Positions 24,638 through 31,820 of a stretch of 64,000 nt of DNA are shown here, piece after piece. Under the pieces are notes generated by a model. It was not told where the DNA came from. It did no database searches and saw only the letters and a program-made list of their open reading frames with translations. Position numbers and translations under genes: made by a program. Each line of letters opens with the position of its first letter. Position 1 is the first letter of the stretch. This DNA is from Paenibacillus rhizovicinus. Its GTDB lineage: Bacteria; Bacillota; Bacilli; Paenibacillales; Paenibacillaceae. Location: NCBI RefSeq assembly GCF_010365285.1, contig NZ_CP048286.1, positions 620,001 to 684,000 of the forward strand, given 5' to 3'.

Positions 24638-24667
24638 ATTATAGCCATACTTTGGGGAATGCGTCAA
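24638..24667 (-). promoter_or_regulatory. SigA promoter of the T-box leader
   Basis: On the minus strand: TTGACG, 18 bases, TATAAT. The predicted transcript starts near 24631 and covers the whole T-box leader. Confidence 0.8.
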
Positions 24668-24806
24668 TAGGCGCCTGTAAATGTTGATTGACGGAACCTG
24701 GCCTGTCAATTAAAGTTTGGGATAGGAAAGCGTTTCCATGCCGGATGCTTGATGCCGGAATCATGACTCGCCCATCTTATCATCGAACTGAAACGAGGCT
24801 GATTCT

Positions 24807-25598
24807 ATGGAACAACCGACCGCAAGCGTGAAGAACCAATGGAATGAATGGTCCGAAACCTGGTACCGCGTCAAACGCACCGAAGAAGTGATCGCCAAGC
24901 TCATCGCCAAGCCTGAATCCGCTTTCCCGCCGGCAACGTTCGAAATGATTAAGCAAGCGCTGCCCGATCTGCGGGGCAAACGCATTTGCGTCCCTTCGAG
25001 CGGCGACAATCACGCCGTATTCGCCTTCCATCTCCTCGGTGCCCAAGTCACCTCTTGCGATATCTCGGAGAATCAGATCGCTAACAGCGCCCAGATCGCC
25101 GAGCAGCATGGCTGGGATATCGAATTCGTCCGCGAGGACACCATGCAGCTGAGCAGCATTGCCGACGGGGAATACGATCTCGTCTTCACTTCGAACGGCG
25201 TCCATGTCTGGATCAGCGACCTGCACGGCATGTACCGCAATATCCATCGTATCCTGAAAGACGGCGGTTCGTACGTCATGTTCGACATCCATCCGTTCAT
25301 GAGGCCCTTCGGCGGCAATGAAGGCGGCGTGCTGGAAGTCGTCAAACCTTATCATCTTACGGGACCGTTCGAAGACGTGCCAAGATACCTGTGGCGGATT
25401 CAAGACATGGCGAACGCCATGCTCGCATCCGGCCTGCGAATCGGGCAACTGGAAGAACTGTATGCGGACAGCTCGTTCTGGATCGATGACGAAGACACTG
25501 CGCCGCGCTCCCAGCAGGAACTCGACGATCTGGGCAATTGGCAGTTGAATCCGAAAGCGGCATTGCCGCAGTGGTTATCCATTCTAGCGACGAAATAG
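24807..25598 (+). CDS. Class I SAM-dependent methyltransferase
   Basis: A 263-residue protein with a Rossmann-like methyltransferase domain at about 55-175: GKRICVPSSGDNHAVFAFHLLGA as motif I (GxG partly replaced by SSGDN), SCDISENQI as the acidic motif II, and YDLVFTSNGVHVW as motif IV. The substrate is unknown. The MFDIHPFMRPFGG segment is shared by a group of small-molecule methyltransferases. GAGG lies nine bases before the ATG. It is divergent from the T-box promoter and convergent with the HAD gene. Confidence 0.85.
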   Translation: MEQPTASVKNQWNEWSETWYRVKRTEEVIAKLIAKPESAFPPATFEMIKQALPDLRGKRICVPSSGDNHAVFAFHLLGAQVTSCDISENQIANSAQIAEQHGWDIEFVREDTMQLSSIADGEYDLVFTSNGVHVWISDLHGMYRNIHRILKDGGSYVMFDIHPFMRPFGGNEGGVLEVVKPYHLTGPFEDVPRYLWRIQDMANAMLASGLRIGQLEELYADSSFWIDDEDTAPRSQQELDDLGNWQLNPKAALPQWLSILATK

Positions 25599-25619
25599 CA
25601 GCTTCGATATAACTGCGCG

Positions 25620-26351
25620 TTAAACCGCGAGCTCGTCCAGCAGACCGCGCAGCTCGCTTAGACGCTCGATGGTTCTATACGGCGTCACATCGTTCGGAGG
25701 CGCCTGCCGCTTCGGATTGACCCAAATTCCCTTCATCGACAAGGATTGCGGCGCGACGATTTCCCACTCGAAATTGTCGCCCACCATCCAAGTCTCTCCG
25801 GCTTCGACATTCAGCTGCTGCAGCGCGTGCAAGTAGACCGCCTGCTCGGGCTTGCCCACCCCGAATTCGCCCTCGACAAGGATAATATCGAACAATGGCG
25901 CCAGCTCGAAACGGTCAATCTTCCTCCTCTGCGCGCGAGCGCTGCCATTCGTAATCATGGCTAGCTTGATGCCCAGCTGCCTGATGTAGCGAATCGTCTC
26001 GGCTGCTCCCGGATAGATGACGATGGCGCGGTCGCGTTCCTGTCCGTAATCGATCGCCACCTGCTCGGCAAGCGAAATGAGCGCATCATCGTGTCCCGCC
26101 TCCGCCAACGCGGCCGAAATGATTTCCGCGCGCGCCTTATCGAGATCTTGGCGTCCGGCGCGATGGCGTTCAGGGTCGCTCCAGTACCAGTTGGCCTTCT
26201 GCTTGAATTGTCCGATAAGCCCTGCTAATTGTTCATCCTCGAATTGAAAATGATTACGGCAAGCCTTCTTCCAGCATCCATCCACGTCGAGCCCATGGTC
26301 ATAGGCGATTATCGTGTCGTCCAAATCTAACAAAATGGCTTTCGGGTACAT
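25620..26351 (-). CDS. HAD-superfamily phosphatase
   Basis: A 243-residue hydrolase. The nucleophile motif is LLDLDDTIIAYD (Asp8 and Asp10 region), motif II is AMITNGSA, and the distal part has GVGKPEQAVY and WMVGDNFEWEI for Mg2+ binding. The cap is inserted after motif I. This architecture matches phosphoglycolate-phosphatase-like and YjjG-like nucleotidases. The ATG at 26351 was chosen because AAGGAG lies about nine bases upstream; the frame extends 13 codons further without a ribosome binding site. Confidence 0.87.
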   Translation of the reverse strand: MYPKAILLDLDDTIIAYDHGLDVDGCWKKACRNHFQFEDEQLAGLIGQFKQKANWYWSDPERHRAGRQDLDKARAEIISAALAEAGHDDALISLAEQVAIDYGQERDRAIVIYPGAAETIRYIRQLGIKLAMITNGSARAQRRKIDRFELAPLFDIILVEGEFGVGKPEQAVYLHALQQLNVEAGETWMVGDNFEWEIVAPQSLSMKGIWVNPKRQAPPNDVTPYRTIERLSELRGLLDELAV

Positions 26352-26448
26352 GTCCTCACGCTCCTTGCAAGAGTTAAACGCAATAACCACTATGAATATA
26401 CCAGTGAACGATCAAACCTGTAAATCGGTGCCTATTCGCGCCAATGAC

Positions 26449-26486
26449 AAAAAGCGCGGCTCCTTCCTGGGAAGTGAGCCGCGCTT
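26449..26486 (-). terminator. Terminator of the qox operon
   Basis: AAGCGCGGCTC pairs with GAGCCGCGCTT, followed on the minus strand by a T-run. Confidence 0.87.
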
Positions 26487-26498
26487 CATGATTATTTA

Positions 26499-26849
26499 TT
26501 ATTGGACAACCGAGTTGAACGACATGATCCAGACGGATCCGGCGACGATCACGACGACGATGAACAACCCTACGATGAGCGCCATTACGTTGTATTTCGG
26601 TCCGTCTCCTTCGCGGATGTGCATGAAGAAGAAGAGCTGTACGACCAGCTGAATGACGGCCATCGTAATGATGGTGATAATAACTCCGGTCTTGTTCATG
26701 CTCGTTTGGAAGACGACAAGAAGCGGAATGACGGTGAGGACGATGGAAATGATGAAACCGATGACGTATGCTTTCAACGATCCGTGATCGTCGTGTTCGT
26801 CATGATGGCTTTGGCCATGTCCGTCCGCGTTAACGGAATGCTGGCTCAT
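26499..26849 (-). CDS. qoxD: Quinol oxidase subunit IV
   Basis: A 116-residue membrane protein with a His/Asp-rich N-terminus (HGQSHHDEHDDHG) and three membrane segments (about 30-50, 58-80, 90-112). This is the CyoD/QoxD layout. It stabilises the haem-copper oxidase complex. It is the last gene of the four-gene operon, one base after qoxC, and is followed by a terminator. Confidence 0.92.
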   Translation of the reverse strand: MSQHSVNADGHGQSHHDEHDDHGSLKAYVIGFIISIVLTVIPLLVVFQTSMNKTGVIITIITMAVIQLVVQLFFFMHIREGDGPKYNVMALIVGLFIVVVIVAGSVWIMSFNSVVQ

Positions 26850-26850
26850 A

Positions 26851-27474
26851 TTACATCACCCCCATCAAGTATACGATCGTGAAGAGGAAGATCCACACCA
26901 CGTCGAGAAAATGCCAATACAAGCTGATAACCGTAATTTTCCGGCGCGTCACCGGCGTAATGCCCCGCATTTTCAACTGAATCATAAGGCCGATCATCCA
27001 GATCAAGCCGACCGATACGTGAAGTCCGTGCGTGCCGACGAGCGTAAAGAATGCGGTCAAGAACGCGCTTGTCGAAATTTTGGCGCCTTCGTGGACCATG
27101 TTTAAGAACTCGTTGATCTCAAGGCCGACGAACGATGCGCCGAGCACGGCGGTGACGATCAGCCAGCCGATCAGCTGGTTGACCTTCCCTTTGTTCATGG
27201 CCAGTACGGCCAGACCGCTTGTAAAACTGCTCGTGAGCAGGATAAAGGTTTCCGCGACGAAACCTGGAATTTCGAACAATTCTTTCCCCGTCGGACCGCC
27301 GGCGGTATGCCCCTTGAGCACGACGTAGGTGGCAAACAACGTACCGAACAGCAAGCAGTCGGTGACGAGGAAGATCCAGAAGCCGAGCACTTTCATCGAT
27401 TCTTGATCGTGATGGCCGTGATCATGCGAGCCGGCCGCGTGCTGCGGATGGCCGTTGTCTATGGCATGCTGCAT
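26851..27474 (-). CDS. qoxC: Quinol oxidase subunit III
   Basis: A 207-residue membrane protein with five segments. It contains the subunit III motifs KVLGFWIFLVTDCLLFGTLFA and FFTLVGTHGLHVSVGL, and ends with a helix after SLYWHFLDVVWIFLF. The acidic residue in the fourth segment and HxxH-like patterns match CyoC/QoxC. The N-terminus is rich in His. The gene starts one base downstream of qoxB. Confidence 0.94.
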   Translation of the reverse strand: MQHAIDNGHPQHAAGSHDHGHHDQESMKVLGFWIFLVTDCLLFGTLFATYVVLKGHTAGGPTGKELFEIPGFVAETFILLTSSFTSGLAVLAMNKGKVNQLIGWLIVTAVLGASFVGLEINEFLNMVHEGAKISTSAFLTAFFTLVGTHGLHVSVGLIWMIGLMIQLKMRGITPVTRRKITVISLYWHFLDVVWIFLFTIVYLMGVM

Positions 27475-27475
27475 A

Positions 27476-29449
27476 TTAAACCGCCCTCCCTGCTGCTTTT
27501 TCGGTCTCGATGACTTCTTCTAGCGGTACGTAATAATCCGTATCATACGTGAACGAACGGACGAGGAGCGAGATGCCTACGCCGGCCAATCCCGTGAACG
27601 CCATCCAATTCCAGCCGAATACGAAGCCGAACCCGACTACGAACCAGCAAGCGGCGAAGACGAACGGCACGCCGGAGTTCTTCGGCATATGAATCGATTC
27701 CAGCTTCGATACCGGAACCGGCTCTGCAGGTGCGAAATCGCGGCGCTCCTTCTCTTCCCAGAACGGATCGCGTTCATCGACGACCGGCACGACCGCGAAG
27801 TTGTACATCGGCGGAGGCGATGGAATCGACCATTCCAGCGTACGCGCGTTCCACGGATCGCCCGTCGTGTCGCGTTCGCCGTATTTAACGCTGTACAGGA
27901 TCTGCCACACTTGGAACACGAAGCCGATCCCCATCAGGAATGCGCCGATCGTCGAAACCAAGTTAAGCGGGCCCCAGCCCATATCCCAGCCGTACGTATA
28001 CACGCGGCGCGTCATGCCCATGAAGCCGAGCGCATACTGCGGCATGAAGCACACGTAGAAACCGATGTTCCACAGCCAGAATGCGTATTTGCCCAAACGC
28101 TCGTTCAGCTTGAAGCCGAACAGCTTCGGCCACCAGTAGTAAATGCCGGCGAGGTAGCCGAACACGACGCCCCCGATCAGCACCTGATGGAAGTGAGCGA
28201 TCAGGAAGTAGCTGTTATGGTACTGATAATCCGCCGGCGCCACCGCGAGCATAACGCCCGTTGCGCCCCCGACGACGAAACAAGGAATGAACGCGAGCGT
28301 CCACATCATCGGCTGCTCCAGGCGTATTCGCCCGCGGAACATCGTGAAGAGCCAGTTGAACACTTTTGCCCCCGTCGGGATCCCGATCGCCATGGTCGCG
28401 ATCGCGAAGGCGACGTTAACGTCCGCGCCTGAGCCCATCGTGAAGAAGTGATGCACCCAAGTGAAGAAGGATAGAATGCTGATACTCATAAGTGCGAATA
28501 CCATCGATTTATACCCGAATATCCGTTTGCGCGAGAACGTGGCGACGATCTCCGAGAAGATGCCGAACGCCGGCAAGACGACGATATACACCTCGGGGTG
28601 ACCCCACATCCATATTAAGTTGATGTACATCATCGGGAACCCGCCGCCGTCCATCGTGAAGAGATGGCCGCCCAGATAACGGTCGATGAAGAGCAAAGCC
28701 AGCGTCACCGTCAAGATCGGGAAAGCGAAAATAATAATGATGCTGCTGGAGAATACCGACCACGTGAACATCGGCATTTTCATGAATTTCATGCCCGGCG
28801 CGCGCATCTTGAGGATCGTGACGATAAAGTTGATCCCCGTCGCGAGCGACCCGATACCGGATATCTGAATCCCCCATATATAGAAGTTCTCTCCGACCCC
28901 CGAGCTGCCTGAGAGCTCCGATAGAGGCGGATAGCTGAGCCAGCCCGCATCCGGCGAACCGCCGATGACGAAGCTGATGTTGAACAGCATGGCGCCGAAC
29001 AAGAACAGCCAGAAGCTGACGGAGTTCAAGAACGGATACGCGACGTCGCGCGCGCCGATCTGCAGCGGCACGACCATGTTGAACAGTCCGAACATCATCG
29101 GCATCGCCATGAAGAGAATCATAATCGTGCCGTGCGTGGTAAATACTTCGTTATAGTGATCCGCCTGCAGGAAATGCACATTCGGGAGCGCGAGCTGCGT
29201 CCGCATGAGCAAGGCATCCACCCCGCCCCGGAACAGCATGAGCAAGGAAGCGATTAAATACATGATCCCGATTTTTTTGTGATCGACGGTCGTCAGCCAT
29301 TCCCGCCACAGCCAGCCCCACTTCTTGAAATAGAAGAGGACGAACAAGATGGCGATGGAGGTTAATGCGATGGAGACGTCCGCTCCGTATATCAGCGGAT
29401 CGCCCGTCACAAAAAATGAGGAGGCGAAAGATTTTATACTGGCATACAT
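27476..29449 (-). CDS. qoxB: Quinol oxidase subunit I, haem-copper catalytic core
   Basis: A 657-residue protein with about 14-15 membrane segments. The haem ligand is in FTTHGTIMILF; CuB ligands are in WGHPEVYIVVLPAF (with the cross-linked Tyr) and WVHHFFTMGSG; and IAHFHQVLIGG carries further haem His residues. DALLMRTQ near residue 80 corresponds to the quinol-site region of bo3 and aa3-600 oxidases. It reduces O2 to water while pumping protons. It follows qoxA by 21 bases. Confidence 0.96.
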   Translation of the reverse strand: MYASIKSFASSFFVTGDPLIYGADVSIALTSIAILFVLFYFKKWGWLWREWLTTVDHKKIGIMYLIASLLMLFRGGVDALLMRTQLALPNVHFLQADHYNEVFTTHGTIMILFMAMPMMFGLFNMVVPLQIGARDVAYPFLNSVSFWLFLFGAMLFNISFVIGGSPDAGWLSYPPLSELSGSSGVGENFYIWGIQISGIGSLATGINFIVTILKMRAPGMKFMKMPMFTWSVFSSSIIIIFAFPILTVTLALLFIDRYLGGHLFTMDGGGFPMMYINLIWMWGHPEVYIVVLPAFGIFSEIVATFSRKRIFGYKSMVFALMSISILSFFTWVHHFFTMGSGADVNVAFAIATMAIGIPTGAKVFNWLFTMFRGRIRLEQPMMWTLAFIPCFVVGGATGVMLAVAPADYQYHNSYFLIAHFHQVLIGGVVFGYLAGIYYWWPKLFGFKLNERLGKYAFWLWNIGFYVCFMPQYALGFMGMTRRVYTYGWDMGWGPLNLVSTIGAFLMGIGFVFQVWQILYSVKYGERDTTGDPWNARTLEWSIPSPPPMYNFAVVPVVDERDPFWEEKERRDFAPAEPVPVSKLESIHMPKNSGVPFVFAACWFVVGFGFVFGWNWMAFTGLAGVGISLLVRSFTYDTDYYVPLEEVIETEKAAGRAV

Positions 29450-29470
29450 AGGTTGTGCTCCTCCCTCATC

Positions 29471-30499
29471 TTATTGATGATTGTGATTCATTTCACTTGA
29501 ATTGTCGTTTGTCATATCCATATTGCTCATATCCATGTCGCTCATGTCGTCCATGTTATGCGTGTTGTCTTTGGCATCGGACTTCTGTTCGTCCGTGTCG
29601 ACCTTGTCATCCTTGTTCTCGTCCATATCCATGTCCATATGATGGCCGCCGTTCTTCTTCACGATGGAATCGAACAGTTCAGGCGGATAAGAGGAGAACG
29701 ATTGTTCATCCGATTTGCCCGGTATCGCAAGCTCGTTGTACCCGGCTTCGGTAAGCTCGTTCGAGGAGCTCTTGACGGAATCGACCCATTTATTGAAATC
29801 GGCCTGCGATTCGGAGACGACGTTAAAGCGCATATGCGCAAATTCTTTACCGCTGAAGTTGGCGCCCGTTCCATAATATTCGCCTGTCTTGTCGGCCTGC
29901 AGCCACAGCGACATGGCCATGCCCGGCATCGTATATTCCTGGCCGCCCAGCTGCGGAATCCAGAAGGAGTTCATCGGAGCGTCGCTCGTCAGTTCGAAAT
30001 GCACCTGCACGCCGGCCGGAATGTGAACGTAATTGACGGTGGCGATATTCTGATCCGGATATTGGAACAGCCATTTCCAGTCGAGCGAAGTAACTTGAAT
30101 TTCAATCGGCTTGACGTCCGTGACGGCGGTCTTCGGCGTTCTCGCCAATGCGTACGTGTCTCTGGCCGTGTAGCCGCCCAAGATCGCGATGATGACGATC
30201 GGAATCCCCCACCACAGAATCTCGAGTACTTTGCTGTCATCCCAATGCGGCTTATACGGCGCCGTGTTGCCGGGTTTGTCGCGGTACCGCAAAACGATGA
30301 ACACCGTTATCGCGAGTACGGGAATGACGACGATGGCGCACAAAATCGCCGACAAAATAATAAGCCGGTACTGCGTCTGCGCGACGGGTCCTTGCGGATC
30401 GAAGACGACGAATTTGCCGTCGCATCCCGACAAGAGGACGGTCGTCAGCAGTCCGGTAATCAGCAGCATCAAGCCGCGGAGTTTGGAACGTTTCTTCAT
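29471..30499 (-). CDS. qoxA: Quinol oxidase subunit II with metal-binding-like tail
   Basis: A 342-residue lipoprotein (lipobox LLSGCDG, Cys at about 26) with two membrane segments (about 45-70 and 95-115) and an external cupredoxin-like domain. The CuA cysteines are missing, as expected for a menaquinol-oxidising enzyme. The last 60 residues are unusual: rich in Asp, Met, His and Asn (for example HHMDMDMDENKDD and MDDMSDMDMSNMDM). This looks like a copper- or other metal-binding tail. AGGAGAT precedes the ATG. It is the first gene of the operon. Confidence 0.93.
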   Translation of the reverse strand: MKKRSKLRGLMLLITGLLTTVLLSGCDGKFVVFDPQGPVAQTQYRLIILSAILCAIVVIPVLAITVFIVLRYRDKPGNTAPYKPHWDDSKVLEILWWGIPIVIIAILGGYTARDTYALARTPKTAVTDVKPIEIQVTSLDWKWLFQYPDQNIATVNYVHIPAGVQVHFELTSDAPMNSFWIPQLGGQEYTMPGMAMSLWLQADKTGEYYGTGANFSGKEFAHMRFNVVSESQADFNKWVDSVKSSSNELTEAGYNELAIPGKSDEQSFSSYPPELFDSIVKKNGGHHMDMDMDENKDDKVDTDEQKSDAKDNTHNMDDMSDMDMSNMDMTNDNSSEMNHNHQ

Positions 30500-30730
30500 T
30501 TGCTACTCATCTCCTAACACATCCAAGCGTGCTTATATGGCCCTTTGACGCTAGCATATCAGATGGCGAAGCAATTGGAACCGCAGTTAACAAATCCGTC
30601 ATTGTTCTGTTTCTTTTCAGACACTTTTCGTTCAACAGTCGTTCACGAATGGCGTAGTTAAGGGCTTTCACTGTCATTACCGGGATCTACAGTCAGCCGC
30701 TCCCAATCCGCGCGGACGGGCAAACCCAAC

Positions 30731-30766
30731 AAAAAAGAGAGGCAGCGAATGATCGCTGCCTCTCTT
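30731..30766 (-). terminator. Terminator of the small membrane protein gene
   Basis: AGAGAGGCAGCGA pairs perfectly with TCGCTGCCTCTCT, with six T residues on the minus strand. The rest of 30500-30730 shows only the qoxA upstream region. Confidence 0.88.
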
Positions 30767-30799
30767 GCGTGTAAGCGCGCTTAAATCAGCGCGTTGTCA

Positions 30800-31105
30800 T
30801 TAATGTTGAATATGTTCCAATGGTTGATGTGCAGTCATGTCAGTAGATTTGACTAATTTCGGCTGAAGGGCGTGGAACAACGATCCGAGCAGCAGCACTT
30901 GAATGCCGCCGATGATGAAACCGAATCCGATCATGAGGCCCAAATTCGTATCCGCGAATTTATAAGAAAAGCATACGCTCATTATGAAACCGATAATCAT
31001 AAGCGCCAAACCGATCTTCGGCATAAGCGACGTCCAAGTCTTAATCTTCTCTGCCTGCGATGGGATCTGCATTTCAGTGCCTGCTCGTTGTTTGTTATCG
31101 TTCAT
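30800..31105 (-). CDS. Small membrane protein, unknown
   Basis: A 101-residue protein with two membrane segments (about 28-48 and 56-80), a polar N-terminus of about 25 residues, and a cytosolic tail ending LEHIQH. No family is recognised. It lies between the qox operon and the MarR gene, has its own terminator, and has ACGGGAG close to its ATG. A role in respiration is only suggested by position. Confidence 0.68.
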   Translation of the reverse strand: MNDNKQRAGTEMQIPSQAEKIKTWTSLMPKIGLALMIIGFIMSVCFSYKFADTNLGLMIGFGFIIGGIQVLLLGSLFHALQPKLVKSTDMTAHQPLEHIQH

Positions 31106-31205
31106 CGAATAACACTCCCGTTGCTAATTTGTAAATTAAGTATATCACAAATTCGTCACGAGTCGTTCACTTTTTGTTCAAATATGAAGAATTAATTTTT
31201 TTTGC

Positions 31206-31631
31206 TTATGCTTCCTTCTCTTTTACACTTGAAAAAGCATCTTTAAACTCCAACAGGCCGGCCCGTTTCAATTCCTCCATATGGATCTCCGACAGCTCTT
31301 CCAATATATCCTTCGAAGTATCGGTCAAGCGGATGAAGATGCTGCGGCGGTCGTTCGGATTCGGGAACCGCTGCACCAGATTCAGCTCCTCGCAGCGCTG
31401 AATGAGCTCGATACAGGCATTCGGCGTAATTTGCAGCCGCTCCGCCAACTCCTTCGGCGTCGCATGCTCCCGCCCCGGGAAACCCATGATCGACAGCATC
31501 AGCTGGTGATATTGCGGCGTCAGTCCTTTGCTGCGCGCGGCCTCTTCGCTGAAGCGGATAAACTTGCGAATTTGGTAGCGGAAGTAAGCTAACTGTTCGT
31601 AAATTGGTTTAGGCAGTCGTTCCTTGCTCAT
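31206..31631 (-). CDS. MarR-family transcriptional regulator
   Basis: A 141-residue winged-helix regulator. The DNA-binding part includes ATPKELAERLQITPNACIELIQRCEELNLV, followed by the wing NPNDRRSIFIRLTD. The long frame upstream is not coding: ATG 31631 has GGAAGGGG eight bases before it. It is divergent from the nitrate reductase fusion, with an ATGTTA/TAACAT repeat in between. It probably represses one or both genes in response to a small ligand or to redox state. Confidence 0.92.
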   Translation of the reverse strand: MSKERLPKPIYEQLAYFRYQIRKFIRFSEEAARSKGLTPQYHQLMLSIMGFPGREHATPKELAERLQITPNACIELIQRCEELNLVQRFPNPNDRRSIFIRLTDTSKDILEELSEIHMEELKRAGLLEFKDAFSSVKEKEA

Positions 31632-31674
31632 CTTGTCGGCCCCTTCCTTTAATGAAAGCGTTCTAAAGCACTTA

Positions 31675-31693
31675 ATGTTATATTTATTAACAT
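31675..31693. promoter_or_regulatory. MarR-type operator candidate
   Basis: ATGTTA-N7-TAACAT in the divergent region. Related half sites recur nearby: AATGTTTA at 31703 and TAACATTA at 31739. Confidence 0.55.
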
Positions 31694-31710
31694 AAACCAT
31701 CCAATGTTTA

Positions 31711-31739
31711 TTGACAAGGATATCTGTGTTATATAAACT
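31711..31739 (+). promoter_or_regulatory. Promoter of the nitrate reductase fusion gene
   Basis: TTGACA (31711-31716) with TAAACT at 17 bases (31734-31739), or TATAAA at 15. It is bracketed by the MarR-like half sites. Confidence 0.5.
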
Positions 31740-31758
31740 AACATTAAAACTGCGAGTT

Positions 31759-31794
31759 GTTCGTAACACGACATACTTTCGTGTCCTTACGAAC
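31759..31794 (+). promoter_or_regulatory. Long hairpin in the leader of the nitrate reductase fusion
   Basis: GTTCGTAACACGA pairs with TCGTG(TC)CTTACGAAC, with a two-base bulge. It ends 26 bases before the ATG. There is no T-run, so it is not a plain terminator; it could be a protein-binding or translational control element. Confidence 0.5.
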
Positions 31795-31820
31795 AGTTTA
31801 CGCCGGCAAGGTGACCCCAC

